A stretch of 64,000 nt of DNA from Bacillus pumilus (GCF_009937765.1 NZ_CP047089.1:1672272-1736271); one strand, 5' to 3'; positions 28,091 to 37,182 are shown, numbered from the stretch's first letter. Numbers and translations: made by a program. Notes: generated by a model from the letters alone, not told the origin.

Positions 28091-28147
28091 TTACGTGTGG
28101 AGTCTTTCATCTACTTGATCAGCTGACATGTTATGCTTCGTTCTCAT
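28091..28147 (-). CDS. possible 18-codon ORF overlapping the end of rap
   Basis: ATG 28147 follows AAAGGAGATGAGATGT, a strong ribosome site inside the last rap codons, and encodes MRTKHNMSADQVDERLHT before TAA. Its position is that of phr genes, which overlap rap, but it is much shorter than normal Phr precursors and has no signal peptide. It may be non-functional or a phr remnant. Confidence 0.25.
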   Translation of the reverse strand: MRTKHNMSADQVDERLHT

Positions 28148-29279
28148 ACATCTCATCTCCTTTTTGAATGTGCGTACGCGCTTCGATCACAATCTCAAAA
28201 AAAGTGGAAGATTCCTTGTACATGTCGCGTTCTTTATAATAATTAGCCGCATCAAGTGCTAATTCCTCTAAATCAGCAAACATTTTTTTGCTCCGCAGTC
28301 CAAATAGTGCTGATCTTAATTGCTCACAGCTGTCTTTTTCTATATAAAGCGCCTGTAAAAATTGGAATTTCAACTGATAAATTTCATCATCCAATAAACA
28401 AGCCTCGTTCATTCCTTTACGTATAGCCTCGCCTGCCCGCTGGATATCTCCAAGTTTAAACCAAGTAAGAGCAAGTGAAAACAATGATTTGATCATCGTG
28501 GATGCTTGATCTTTTTGATAAAGGGAAATGGCTTGTTCAAAAAAGACTGTCGCCGTATGGTACGTTCCCATACTATAATGACAAGCTCCTAAGTTATTAA
28601 GAGCCATCGCTTTAAAATAAGATGTGCACTCTTTCCGCTCCATCGCTTCACAGACCTTTAACGCTTTTTCTAAGTAAGGAAGCGCTTTTTGGTGCTGACT
28701 CACATCAATCCAATTACCTGCCATGACAAAATCACATTGAATGCTTCTTTTTCCATAAAGCTGATGTTTCTTATAAATGTCTCTCGCCTTTTTAGCATAA
28801 TGCATGGAGAAATAAGTTTGTTTCATATGATAGTATACTTCAGCGATTTTATAGTAAAATTCCGCTTTTTCAATCTCATCTGTCACTAAGATCAGTTGAT
28901 GTTCCGCATGCTTGTAATAGGAAATGGCCTCGATGTACCGGCGCTGAATAAACGCATACATTCCATGAAAAAAATGAAAGTAATAGCCAAGTAAGCCTGT
29001 CATCTCATCTTCTCCATCTTCCATTTCTTTTGGGAAAGACACCGCTTGAAGTGTTTCACTCCCTGCATGGACTGGCGTTAAATGCTGAAGCATCAGTTGA
29101 TGGCGAAAATCCATTAGAGAATAATATAGAAGCAAATCTTGATCCTCTTCCATCTCATGAATTTCTTCTTCAACAAGGCGCTTCATATCGTTTGCTTGTT
29201 CGACTTCAAATTTGCAAATATGCGTGTACCATTGATTGATCTTTACACCTACTTCGGAAGATGGTATTTTATGTGCCAT
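28131..29279 (-). CDS. Rap-family response regulator aspartate phosphatase
   Basis: 382 residues from ATG 29279 (MAHKIPSSEVGVKINQWY); another ATG at 29294 has no ribosome site. The N-terminal Rap helical bundle (EEDQDLLLYYSLMDFRHQLM) is followed by TPR repeats from about residue 95 to the end (AEVYYHMKQTYFSMHYAKKA, ALNNLGACHYSMGTYHTA). Rap proteins dephosphorylate Spo0F or block ComA/DegU and are inhibited by Phr peptides. No usual phr gene is seen after it. The promoter carries two identical palindromes. Which Rap subtype it is cannot be told by eye. Confidence 0.93.
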   Translation of the reverse strand: MAHKIPSSEVGVKINQWYTHICKFEVEQANDMKRLVEEEIHEMEEDQDLLLYYSLMDFRHQLMLQHLTPVHAGSETLQAVSFPKEMEDGEDEMTGLLGYYFHFFHGMYAFIQRRYIEAISYYKHAEHQLILVTDEIEKAEFYYKIAEVYYHMKQTYFSMHYAKKARDIYKKHQLYGKRSIQCDFVMAGNWIDVSQHQKALPYLEKALKVCEAMERKECTSYFKAMALNNLGACHYSMGTYHTATVFFEQAISLYQKDQASTMIKSLFSLALTWFKLGDIQRAGEAIRKGMNEACLLDDEIYQLKFQFLQALYIEKDSCEQLRSALFGLRSKKMFADLEELALDAANYYKERDMYKESSTFFEIVIEARTHIQKGDEMYENEA

Positions 29280-29320
29280 CCACTTCAGCCCCATTCTATC
29301 ATATCAAACTGATAACTATT

Positions 29321-29376
29321 ATTTTACATAATTTATGTTTTTAAGGCAAATTGTAAGTTATTACATAATTTATGTT
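29321..29376 (-). promoter_or_regulatory. rap promoter with two identical palindromic operators
   Basis: Minus strand: TTGCCT (29344-29349), 17 bases, TAAAAT (29321-29326). AACATAAATTATGTAA occurs exactly twice, at 29324-29339 (covering the -10 and spacer) and 29361-29376 (upstream of the -35), starts 37 bases apart. Each copy contains the dyad ACATAA-T-TTATGT. This suggests a dimeric regulator binding two sites; the regulator is unknown. Confidence 0.7.
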
Positions 29377-29444
29377 CATTTCGCATATTTCTATCTTTTT
29401 TACCAAGTTTAAATAGAGTACTTTTGCCCATCAAAACGATTTTT

Positions 29445-30194
29445 CTACGAAGTTGGGTCAAATTCTCTTAATACTTCTTTTAAAGCACGGATATAACGCC
29501 TGAATGCTTGTTTCTTTCCTTTTCTCGTATCAAAATTGTCGAAAAAGGCCTCTCTTTGTGCCGTGCTAATTTCTAACTGAACGCTTTCACCACTTGCATT
29601 TCGATTATTAATATTTTTAGGATCTGTTCCTGAAAGCCGCTCGCCTTCTTGTACCATTTCTGCTGAAAACCCTCGATCCTTTAATTCTCGTACAACGGCT
29701 CTTTGCATTTTTTCGTTTGTCCCGCCGACTAGCGTGTGCCTTTTATCACTTTTATAGCCGTGGATGGAAATGGAGAATGGATACGTTTTAATCATTTGGA
29801 CCAATATCGGTTCATCAAACTTCGTGCTTGTAATATGCAAATCACGATTATTCTCTTGTTTCGTTCCTTCAAACAAATACGTCGAGTATCTTTGTTGAAA
29901 TGCTTCTACAATTTCACTAGTTCCTGGTTCAATTTCCCCTCCATGAGGAGAAAAGACGAGTAAATCACTTCCACCCTTTTCATGAAATTCTATTTCATAG
30001 CCCTCTTTTTCATGCCGGATAAGCTGTTTAAAACTTTCATATTGATCCCCTTTTTTTCGCTCCTTTTGATACTTTTCTACCTCTTCTTGATGTTGCTTTT
30101 GCTCTTTTTTTTCTTGAACAGAATGGCTGCATTTCACCATTAAAAGAGCACACAGGACCAGAAAGATGAATCCACATATCAGTAGCCTTTTCAT
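29445..30194 (-). CDS. poly-gamma-glutamate hydrolase family protein, second copy
   Basis: 249 residues from ATG 30194, which has AAGGAG seven bases upstream (the frame is open to 30227). N-terminal membrane helix (LLICGFIFLVLCALLMV), then a Lys/Glu/Gln-rich linker (about 25-60), then the hydrolase domain with VFSPHGGEIEPGTSEI, ISIHGYKSDKR, LVGGTNEKMQ and SVQLEISTAQRE. All motifs match ymaC (25393-26127), so the two are paralogues. The MVKC near the helix end is a poor lipobox. Confidence 0.85.
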   Translation of the reverse strand: MKRLLICGFIFLVLCALLMVKCSHSVQEKKEQKQHQEEVEKYQKERKKGDQYESFKQLIRHEKEGYEIEFHEKGGSDLLVFSPHGGEIEPGTSEIVEAFQQRYSTYLFEGTKQENNRDLHITSTKFDEPILVQMIKTYPFSISIHGYKSDKRHTLVGGTNEKMQRAVVRELKDRGFSAEMVQEGERLSGTDPKNINNRNASGESVQLEISTAQREAFFDNFDTRKGKKQAFRRYIRALKEVLREFDPTS

Positions 30195-30294
30195 TTCACC
30201 GCTCCTTTTCATTCTCTTAGGTGTCATCTTATCGCATTATTTTACTATCAATGGCTAACAGAATTCAAAGGTTGTCCGGTTCATTTAAACGAAT

Positions 30295-30317
30295 CAGGAA
30301 TACTTTCCTGTTTTTTT
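30295..30317 (+). terminator. orphan plus-strand terminator
   Basis: CAGGAA-TACT-TTCCTG followed by TTTTTTT. No plus-strand gene precedes it; it may stop antisense transcription into the CarD gene region. The rest of 30228-30444 holds nothing else I can support. Confidence 0.5.
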
Positions 30318-30444
30318 ATGCTGTTCTAGGTATTTCTGACTTCTTTGCATCATTCGCTGCTTGAACAAAAACTGCATCGTATGACCTCATTTTTGCTTTA
30401 GTTAAAATCACCTACAAAAATGGACAGATTTTTTTGATTTCAAA

Positions 30445-30489
30445 CAAAAAAAAGCTGTAAACAAAAGGGATGCCCTTATGCTTACAGCT
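30445..30489 (-). terminator. terminator of the CarD-family gene
   Basis: AGCTGTAAGCA and TGTTTACAGCT arms around an AAGGGCATCCCTT inner stem, followed on the minus strand by TTTTTTTT. Confidence 0.85.
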
Positions 30490-30505
30490 AATTATTGTAT
30501 ATCCA

Positions 30506-30991
30506 TCATAAAACTCTTAGTTCATTCTCTAAAGCTGAAAGGACTTCATCTTGTGACAGCCCTTGTGCAAGAGAAATTTCACTCACTAACATGCCTCGCG
30601 CATCTTCAAGCATTTTCTTTTCACTTGAATTTAATGCTTTCTTCTGATTTCGTCTCATCAGATCTTTGACAACGTCTGCACCATCTTCGATCGCACCTGT
30701 TTTTAGCTTTTTCAGATTTTCATCATATCTTTGCTTCCAAGTAAGCGTGTCGTCGTTTGTTTCTTCTGCAAAATTGTTCATCACAACTTTCAGCGTTGCT
30801 TGATCTGCTACCGGACGTATACCTAGTTGATTGATTCTGCCTCTTGGGATCATCATCTGCATATTCGGCATTTGAATCAGAAAATATTCCTCCGTCTTAC
30901 CTAAAATCTCTTTTTCTTCCATTCCTTCAATCACACCGGCACCATGCATAGGATAAACAATTTTATCACCTATTTGAAACAAATCCGCCAC
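30506..30991 (-). CDS. CarD/CdnL-family transcription regulator
   Basis: 161 residues. The N-terminal RNA-polymerase-interacting domain (FQIGDKIVYPMHGAGVIEGM, about 5-70) is typical of CarD/CdnL; the helical C-terminal domain (LTWKQRYDENLKKLKTG to the end) binds DNA upstream of the -10 in characterised members. CarD proteins stabilise open complexes at rRNA and other promoters. B. subtilis has a related protein, YdeB, at another locus, so this copy is displaced or extra. ATG 30991 is preceded by GGAGGTGG. Confidence 0.9.
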   Translation of the reverse strand: MADLFQIGDKIVYPMHGAGVIEGMEEKEILGKTEEYFLIQMPNMQMMIPRGRINQLGIRPVADQATLKVVMNNFAEETNDDTLTWKQRYDENLKKLKTGAIEDGADVVKDLMRRNQKKALNSSEKKMLEDARGMLVSEISLAQGLSQDEVLSALENELRVL

Positions 30992-31158
30992 CTCCGAAAG
31001 TATTCACAATATGATTATAACACATTTCATCGTTGGATAAAAATTTATATTTTATCATGTTATTTTAGCACTAGTCAATTCTTTTTATTTGAGATTTTCA
31101 GAAAAAGCCTTTTTTTACAGAAGTTGCGCCACCATCCAGTCCCCTTGTCTCATTCTTG

Positions 31159-31167
31159 CATATACTA
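31159..31167 (+). promoter_or_regulatory. candidate SigK (or SigE) -10 element
   Basis: CATATACTA fits the SigK -10 consensus CATANNNTA and lies about 18 bases before the AGGAGGG of the Cys/His-rich gene. No well-placed -35 AC was identified, so this is tentative. Confidence 0.4.
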
Positions 31168-31196
31168 GCATTGAGTCACATTTAGGAGGGATGACA

Positions 31197-31424
31197 ATGT
31201 GCAAATGCAAGTGCAAACATTCCCACTCAAACTGTTATAAAAAGCATGACGATCATCACCATGTTGATCCATGTAAAGAAAAGAAATATTGTCATAAAAA
31301 AGATGATTGGTTTGAGAGCGATTTCTGGGATACTTCTAGAAGCTACGATCCCTATTATTATCCTAAAAGTGTCTGCAGCAGCTGTAAGAAGCGTCGCAGA
31401 AGAAGACACAGCATCTCATTTTAG
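31197..31424 (+). CDS. Cys/His/Lys-rich small protein, possible spore coat component
   Basis: 75 residues from ATG 31197 (AGGAGGG six bases upstream; the ATG at 31191 is too close to it). The N-terminal half is CKCKCKHSHSNCYKKHDDHH, the middle WFESDFWDTSRSYDPYYYP is aromatic, and the end CSSCKKRRRRRHSISF is strongly basic. There is no membrane helix or signal. Composition resembles small morphogenetic coat proteins, and a SigK-like -10 precedes it. It could also bind metal. Family not recognised. Confidence 0.7.
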   Translation: MCKCKCKHSHSNCYKKHDDHHHVDPCKEKKYCHKKDDWFESDFWDTSRSYDPYYYPKSVCSSCKKRRRRRHSISF

Positions 31425-31454
31425 CATCTGACGCTTTCACCTGCTTTTTGTTTT

Positions 31455-31478
31455 CCCGGCTGAAAAGCCGGTTTTTTT
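31455..31478 (+). terminator. terminator of the Cys/His-rich gene
   Basis: CCGGC-TGAAAA-GCCGG followed by TTTTTTT, 30 bases after the stop codon. Confidence 0.88.
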
Positions 31479-31510
31479 GATATGGATAGGCTCATGAAAT
31501 GGATCATGCT

Positions 31511-31519
31511 CATAGGATA
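31511..31519 (+). promoter_or_regulatory. candidate SigK -10 element
   Basis: CATAGGATA fits CATANNNTA and lies 15 bases before the AAAGGATG ribosome site of the next gene. No clear -35. Its resemblance to the element before the preceding gene strengthens the idea of mother-cell expression. Confidence 0.35.
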
Positions 31520-31550
31520 TGGCAACCTGACATAAAGGATGAGATATCAA

Positions 31551-31949
31551 ATGAACAATATGAATAGCCCAATGAATTATCATCACGAAGGAAATCCGTA
31601 TCACACGTTTGAGAATGTGTATACAGCCAATCATGAGCATGTGGTCGCGCCAAACATGCATGATCATATGAATATGCCAAACCATTATCATACTGGTAAA
31701 AAAGATAAGTACAGTGGTCACTATCCGCATCATCATTCAGCCTATATGCCTTTTCCAAATCAGCAGGATCCCTTTTCACATGTTCCAATGAAGGATCACC
31801 ATCATCATGGTCACTATGGTGGATATGGAATGATGCCATATCATCCTTATGGATATCAAGATATGCATATGATGATGCCGAATCAGCAAATGCCAGGCTT
31901 TGGTTATGGAATGAACCAACCAAATGCACACTTCCCCCGTTATTATTAA
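31551..31949 (+). CDS. His/Met/Tyr-rich protein, possible spore coat component
   Basis: 132 residues from ATG 31551, about ten bases after AAAGGATG (the ATG at 31539 lies inside that ribosome site). It is unusually rich in His (HDHMNMPNHYH, HYPHHHSAY, DHHHHGHYGGYG), Met (MHMMMPNQQM), Tyr and Pro, and ends RYY. No signal peptide. Such composition is seen in outer coat proteins that become cross-linked, and in metal-binding proteins. Its nearest relatives cannot be named from memory. Confidence 0.7.
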   Translation: MNNMNSPMNYHHEGNPYHTFENVYTANHEHVVAPNMHDHMNMPNHYHTGKKDKYSGHYPHHHSAYMPFPNQQDPFSHVPMKDHHHHGHYGGYGMMPYHPYGYQDMHMMMPNQQMPGFGYGMNQPNAHFPRYY

Positions 31950-31986
31950 ACAAATTGACAAAATAAGGGTATAATATCCCATTTAA

Positions 31987-32051
31987 TACCATGTAGGGAT
32001 ATGGTAACATTATAGGTAAATAATGGATTTAATCATCTATTATTTACCTAT
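31987..32051 (+). repeat. two inverted repeats upstream of bslA
   Basis: TACCAT (31987-31992) / ATGGTA (32001-32006), and a perfect 13-bp pair ATAGGTAAATAAT (32012-32024) / ATTATTTACCTAT (32039-32051) ending nine bases before the GGGGG ribosome site at 32061. They may be operators for biofilm regulators or a leader hairpin. A TTGACA at 31955-31960 and a TATAAT at 31970-31975 lie upstream but are not correctly spaced as one promoter. Confidence 0.65.
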
Positions 32052-32074
32052 AATCAACAAGGGGGAATAAAGAA

Positions 32075-32608
32075 ATGAAAAAAACATGGACAATGATCAT
32101 GATGGGGATGCTCACACTGGTCATGGCACTATCGGTACCGATTGCCGCATCCGCTGAAGAGGCCACACAGGAGGGCAAGGCATCAACAAACGCCAGACCA
32201 GCTGAACTTTATGCGAAAATTACAGGTACAAGTAAGCAGGAATGGTCTTTTTCTGACATCGAGCTGACATACCGCCCAAATTCTGTATTAAGTCTCGGTG
32301 CCATTGAGTTCACATTACCTGCAGGCTTTCAAGCGACAACAAAAGACATCTTCAATGGAAAAGCACTAAAAGACAGCTACATTTTAAACAGTGGAAAAAC
32401 GGTCCGCATTCCAGCTAGACTCGATTTATTAGGAATTTCACAATTTAAATTACAACTTTCACACAAAGTACTTCCTGCTGCAGGTACATATACGTTCCGT
32501 GCAGAAAACCGTGCGCTTAGCATTGGTTCTAAATTTTATGCAGAGGACACCCTCGATATTCAAACACGACCAGTTGTGGTCACACCACCAGATCCGTGTG
32601 GTTGCTAA
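32075..32608 (+). CDS. bslA: biofilm surface-layer hydrophobin BslA
   Basis: 177 residues with a Sec signal peptide (MKKTWTMIMMGMLTLVMALS, cleavage after about ASA at residue 27). The mature Ig-like domain carries the BslA pattern WSFSDIELTYRPNSVLSLGA, EFTLPAGFQA, LDLLGISQFKLQLSHK, LPAAGTYTFRAENRALSIG and FYAED. The C-terminal tail ends in PDPCGC, the Cys pair that in B. subtilis BslA allows oligomerisation and is missing from its paralogue YweA. BslA coats the biofilm and makes it water-repellent. In B. subtilis the gene lies elsewhere; here it neighbours mutL. Confidence 0.92.
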   Translation: MKKTWTMIMMGMLTLVMALSVPIAASAEEATQEGKASTNARPAELYAKITGTSKQEWSFSDIELTYRPNSVLSLGAIEFTLPAGFQATTKDIFNGKALKDSYILNSGKTVRIPARLDLLGISQFKLQLSHKVLPAAGTYTFRAENRALSIGSKFYAEDTLDIQTRPVVVTPPDPCGC

Positions 32609-32645
32609 ATAAAAAAGCACTCAAATATGAGCGCTTCAGACTGTA

Positions 32646-32677
32646 ACAAAGGGCTTTTTTAGCCCTTTGTCTTTTTT
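32646..32677. terminator. bidirectional terminator between bslA and mutL
   Basis: ACAAAGGGCT and AGCCCTTTGT form a 10-bp stem around TTTTTT, followed by CTTTTTT; convergent genes on both sides. Confidence 0.88.
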
Positions 32678-32683
32678 ATTTGA

Positions 32684-34585
32684 TCACATGACCCGTTTAA
32701 ACATTTTCTCCATTTCATATGTTGAGTGATGAATGATGATCGGCCGGCCGTGCGGACAAGTGAAGGGGTCCTTTGTCTGTCTGAGTTCATCTAATAGAGC
32801 TTTGATTTCATCATTTCGCAAATGACGATTTGCTTTGATAGAGCCTTTGCAGCTCATCATAATCGCCGCTTCTTCTCTTAATTTTTTGATATCTACACGC
32901 TTCTCAACCAGCACTTGCTCTATAATTTCTTCGATCAGTTCAGCCTCTTCCCCTTTTGGAAACCACTGTGGATGCGACCGAACAATGTAGCTTCCTGAAC
33001 CGAAAGGCTCTAAGAAGACACCCACTTTCGTTAGTATCTCTTTATGCTCTTCAATAATCAGCATATCGTTTTTGGAGTAGTGAAATGTTAATGGGACGAG
33101 CATTTCTTGCACTTCCTGTTCGATCTCTCCTACTTTCTCGCGATAATACTCATACTTGATTCGCTCCTGAGCCGCATGCTGATCAATAATATAAAGCCCT
33201 CGTTCATTTTGAGCCAAAATATATGTGCCATGCATTTGCCCAATGGGATACATGACCGGAACACGTTCGTTTTCTGAAATGGCTTCTGCATCATCTTCTC
33301 TCAGTACTGACTCTTCATATTCAAGAGAAGCAGCAGTTTCCTCTTTATGAACACGCTCAGATGGCGCATCTTCCCTAAATACGGGTGATGACGCTCCTGT
33401 CATTTCCTGCACAGGCATCCCGTATGTGCTCATTTGATTCGTCTCGTATACAACCGATTCGAGAGGCTCCGGCTCATAGGATAGCGGTGTTTCCATCTCG
33501 TTTGTGTTTCCTTTTTTCGCATCAAAGGTTAAGGATTGCTGCTCATTTTTGATCGCTGGCATTGGTGCTTTTTTTGGCACAGAAGCACTTGGAATGAGTT
33601 GCTGTTTTTGAAATACGTCTTTAATTCCTTGTTTGATTAGCTCATGAAGTTCCTGCTCTTTACTTAGTCTCACTTCAAGCTTAGAAGGATGAACGTTCAC
33701 ATCCACTAAAATGGGGTCCATTTTCATTTCAATAAATGTAATCGGATGGCGACCAATCGGCAGAAGCGTGTGATACCCTTCATGGACCGCTTTTACGAGC
33801 GGGAAATGCTTCACATATCTGCCATTTACTACAGAAGACATATAATTCCGTGATGCCCTTGTCACTTCTGGCAGGGAGATATATCCTTTCACTTCAAAAT
33901 CAAGTGATTGCACATGAAGTGGCACCATTTTTTTCGCAACAGCTGTCCCATAAATGGCCGCAAGTACATGCCGCACATCCCCGTTTCCATTCGTCTGTAG
34001 CAGGACTTTTCCTTGGTGACGTAAGCGAATCGATACTTCTGGGTGAGCCAGTGCAATTCGATTGACGACATCTGATATATTGCCAAGTTCCGTATGAACA
34101 GTTTTCATGTATTTTAGTCTGGCAGGCGTATTGTAAAATAAGTTGGTAACGACAATTTCGGTACCGCGGCGGCCAGAGGTTTTTTTCTCTGAAATGATCT
34201 TTCCACCTTGCAGCACAAGGTGCGTTCCAGCTCCTTCACCAGTACTTGTTTTCATTTCCAAATGAGAGACAGATGCGATACTTGGCAGCGCCTCTCCCCT
34301 GAATCCAAGCGTTCTGACACGGAACAGATCATTTTCATCTTTGATTTTACTCGTTGCATGGCGCTGAAAGGCGAGCTTACAATCTTCGGCATCGATTCCA
34401 ACACCATTATCAATCATTCTAATAGAGGAAAGACCTGCTTCTTCTACATCGATTTCAACCACTGTACTACTTGCATCGATTGCATTTTCCATAAGCTCTT
34501 TTACAACGGAAGCGGGACGCTCGACTACTTCACCCGCAGCAATTTTATTGGATAGGTCATCGGATAACTGAATAATCTTTGCCAT
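32684..34585 (-). CDS. mutL: DNA mismatch repair protein MutL
   Basis: 633 residues from ATG 34585 ([11 protein letters not shown]), with GGTGAGGTG upstream; a GTG three codons earlier overlaps that site. GHKL ATPase motifs: [28 protein letters not shown]. An acidic, variable linker spans about 350-440. The C-terminal endonuclease motif [12 protein letters not shown] and the CPHGRP zinc motif are present, so it is a nicking MutL as expected where MutH is absent. It is 20 bases downstream of mutS. Confidence 0.98.
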   Translation of the reverse strand: MAKIIQLSDDLSNKIAAGEVVERPASVVKELMENAIDASSTVVEIDVEEAGLSSIRMIDNGVGIDAEDCKLAFQRHATSKIKDENDLFRVRTLGFRGEALPSIASVSHLEMKTSTGEGAGTHLVLQGGKIISEKKTSGRRGTEIVVTNLFYNTPARLKYMKTVHTELGNISDVVNRIALAHPEVSIRLRHQGKVLLQTNGNGDVRHVLAAIYGTAVAKKMVPLHVQSLDFEVKGYISLPEVTRASRNYMSSVVNGRYVKHFPLVKAVHEGYHTLLPIGRHPITFIEMKMDPILVDVNVHPSKLEVRLSKEQELHELIKQGIKDVFQKQQLIPSASVPKKAPMPAIKNEQQSLTFDAKKGNTNEMETPLSYEPEPLESVVYETNQMSTYGMPVQEMTGASSPVFREDAPSERVHKEETAASLEYEESVLREDDAEAISENERVPVMYPIGQMHGTYILAQNERGLYIIDQHAAQERIKYEYYREKVGEIEQEVQEMLVPLTFHYSKNDMLIIEEHKEILTKVGVFLEPFGSGSYIVRSHPQWFPKGEEAELIEEIIEQVLVEKRVDIKKLREEAAIMMSCKGSIKANRHLRNDEIKALLDELRQTKDPFTCPHGRPIIIHHSTYEMEKMFKRVM

Positions 34586-34605
34586 GTTGCTCACCTCACC
34601 TTACA

Positions 34606-37182
34606 TTATAATTTCTTTTGCAATTCATATAGCTTAGTCATCGCTTCGAGCGGGGTCATATCCATTAAATTGAATGACTTTAACTCCTCGATCACCGCTT
34701 GATCTTTCTGTTTTAGAACTGGTTTGGTTTGCGGTTTTTCTTCTACTTCAAAGAAAGAAAGTTGCTGTTTTTCCTCGGCCTTTTCTGTTTTTGGAGCTGC
34801 TGATACGTGCGGGGTCACTTCATGTGATCCGCTCTCAAGCTCCGTCAAAATGGTCTGGGCCCTATCGATGATCGCATCAGGCAATTCAGCAAGCTGTGCT
34901 ACATGAATACCATAGCTTTTATCAGCTGCCCCCTCTTTGATTTGATGTAAGAAAACGACCGTGCCTTCATGTTCTTCAGCTCGTACATGAACATTTTTCA
35001 GCTCGCTTAATTGAGACTCAAGAACGGTGAGCTCATGGTAATGTGTAGAAAATAGCGTTTTGGCGCCAACATGATCGTGTACAAATTCAATGATCGCCTG
35101 CGCAAGAGCCATGCCATCATAGGTGCTTGTCCCGCGTCCAATTTCATCAAATAAGATCAAGCTGTTTTTCGTTGCGTGCACCATCGCATTTTTTGCTTCA
35201 AGCATCTCTACCATAAAAGTACTTTGACCAGAAATCAAATCATCTGCCGCACCAATACGTGTAAAGATTTGATCAAAGATCGGAAGAGTTGCTTTAGATG
35301 CCGGCACAAAGCAACCAATTTGCGCAAGAATAGAGATAAGTGCCATTTGTCTCATATACGTACTTTTCCCTGACATATTCGGTCCAGTAATGAGCAAGGT
35401 TTGCCGGCCATTTCCCATATGACAGTCATTCGGTACATACTCCTGGTGATCCATCACTTTTTCAACGACTGGATGACGACCATCTATGACATCTACCTCA
35501 TCCTCGGAGAATTCTGGACGGATATAACGGCGCTTTTCACTGACAGTCGCAAAGCATTGGAGAGCGTCCAGCTCACTCATTTGTTTTGCGAGCAGCTGTA
35601 ATCTCGGAATATATACTTTCACTTGTTCTCTGAGAGCTGCGAATAGTTCATATTCCAGTTCGCTAATATTTGATTCTGCCTCAAGAATCAGCGCTTCTTT
35701 TTCTTTCAATTCAGGTGTAATATACCGCTCTGCATTGGCGAGCGTTTGTTTTCTTTCATAACGCCCTTCCTCCAGCAAATGCGTATTCGCTCGTGTCACT
35801 TCAATATAATAACCAAATACTTTATTAAACCCGACTTTTAAAGAGCGAATGCCTGTATATTCTCTTTCTTGCTGTTCAAGACGTGCAATCCAGTCCTTCC
35901 CATTTCGGCTAGCATCACGGTATTCATCTAATTTTGCATTGTAGCCGTCTTTAATTAAATTGCCTTCTTTTAACGTCATTGGTGGATTTTCATATAGCGC
36001 ATCTTCTAATAAATTCAGTAAATCATCACAAAGATCAATATCATTCGCTCTTGATTTCGCCATTTCCTCAGGCAGTGAGTGCACAAGCTCTTTGATGGCT
36101 GGCACTTGCTTTAAGGATTCCTTTAACTGAATAAGATCACGGGCATTTACGTTGCCAAAAGCTACGCGTCCTGCTAAACGTTCGAGATCATATACTTGCT
36201 TCAACCGTTCCCGCAAATCCTCTCGTTCAAAGAAATGATCCATTAAAATTTGAACCATTTCCTGACGTTCTTTAATGTGCGAAAGACGAATTAACGGCCG
36301 GTCGATCCATTGTTTGAGCAGCCTTCCGCCCATCGCTGTTTTTGTTTCATCTAACAGCCATAATAAAGAGCCCTTCTTACTTTTTGAGCGGATTGTCTCT
36401 GTTAATTCAAGATTTCGTTTTGAGTAAAGGTCAATTTTCATTGTTTGTTCGAGCTCAAACACTTGAACTTGCTGAAGGTGATCAAGACTTCTTTTTTGCG
36501 TTCTTCTTAAATAAGCATATAATGTCAAAAAGGTCGATCTTAGTTGCTCGCTCAGGCGGGACACGAGACGCTCAGCTTCATCAATTAATTCATCACTATC
36601 TTCGTATGAAATGGTCGCTTGGCATCGTTCCTTTAAGGTCTTGACTGTTTCCTCATCCAGATGCTTTGACACGACAATTTCTTTTGCACCGACAGAATAA
36701 ATTTCAGACACGACTTCATCTAATCGATCGATGAAAGCCGCCATGTTTTCACCAGTAGATAAATCGGAAAGTGCAAGTCCATACCCATTTTCAAACTTTG
36801 TCACAGAGGCAATGAAGTTGTTTTCATTTTCACTTAAACCTTTTCCTTCCATCACCGTACCTGGTGTAATGAGTTGAACGACTTCTCTTTTGACTACACC
36901 TTTTGCCGTTTTAGGATCTTCCACCTGCTCACAAATTGCGACCTTGTAGCCTTTTGAAATCAATTGTTCTATGTATGCAGAAGCAGAATGATAAGGAACA
37001 CCACACATTGGTATGGTCCCCCCATCTCTACTTGTTAGCGTAATTTCTAATTCTTGTGACGCTTCTTTTGCGTCATCAAAAAACATTTCATAAAAATCGC
37101 CTAAGCGAAAAAATAAAAAGGCATCTTGATACTCTGCCTTGATGTTTAAATATTGCTGTATCATGGGCGTATAACTTGCCAT
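34606..37182 (-). CDS. mutS: DNA mismatch recognition protein MutS
   Basis: 858 residues. The mismatch-reading Phe and Glu are in LGDFYEMFF (about residue 30). The C-terminal ATPase has Walker [14 protein letters not shown] and Walker [28 protein letters not shown] motif near residue 800 is a beta-clamp-binding site. It binds mispairs and recruits MutL. It is first gene of the mutSL pair, downstream of cotE. Confidence 0.98.
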   Translation of the reverse strand: MASYTPMIQQYLNIKAEYQDAFLFFRLGDFYEMFFDDAKEASQELEITLTSRDGGTIPMCGVPYHSASAYIEQLISKGYKVAICEQVEDPKTAKGVVKREVVQLITPGTVMEGKGLSENENNFIASVTKFENGYGLALSDLSTGENMAAFIDRLDEVVSEIYSVGAKEIVVSKHLDEETVKTLKERCQATISYEDSDELIDEAERLVSRLSEQLRSTFLTLYAYLRRTQKRSLDHLQQVQVFELEQTMKIDLYSKRNLELTETIRSKSKKGSLLWLLDETKTAMGGRLLKQWIDRPLIRLSHIKERQEMVQILMDHFFEREDLRERLKQVYDLERLAGRVAFGNVNARDLIQLKESLKQVPAIKELVHSLPEEMAKSRANDIDLCDDLLNLLEDALYENPPMTLKEGNLIKDGYNAKLDEYRDASRNGKDWIARLEQQEREYTGIRSLKVGFNKVFGYYIEVTRANTHLLEEGRYERKQTLANAERYITPELKEKEALILEAESNISELEYELFAALREQVKVYIPRLQLLAKQMSELDALQCFATVSEKRRYIRPEFSEDEVDVIDGRHPVVEKVMDHQEYVPNDCHMGNGRQTLLITGPNMSGKSTYMRQMALISILAQIGCFVPASKATLPIFDQIFTRIGAADDLISGQSTFMVEMLEAKNAMVHATKNSLILFDEIGRGTSTYDGMALAQAIIEFVHDHVGAKTLFSTHYHELTVLESQLSELKNVHVRAEEHEGTVVFLHQIKEGAADKSYGIHVAQLAELPDAIIDRAQTILTELESGSHEVTPHVSAAPKTEKAEEKQQLSFFEVEEKPQTKPVLKQKDQAVIEELKSFNLMDMTPLEAMTKLYELQKKL

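Noticed and set aside
30944..31168. Plus-strand ORF before the Cys/His-rich gene
   Set aside because: Begins antisense to the CarD gene, no ribosome site, and covers the likely promoter of the next gene.
31437..31736. Minus-strand ORFs opposite the His/Met-rich gene (also 31510-32010 and 31776-31982)
   Set aside because: Mirror frames of a low-complexity gene; the plus-strand gene has the ribosome site and a terminator lies upstream.
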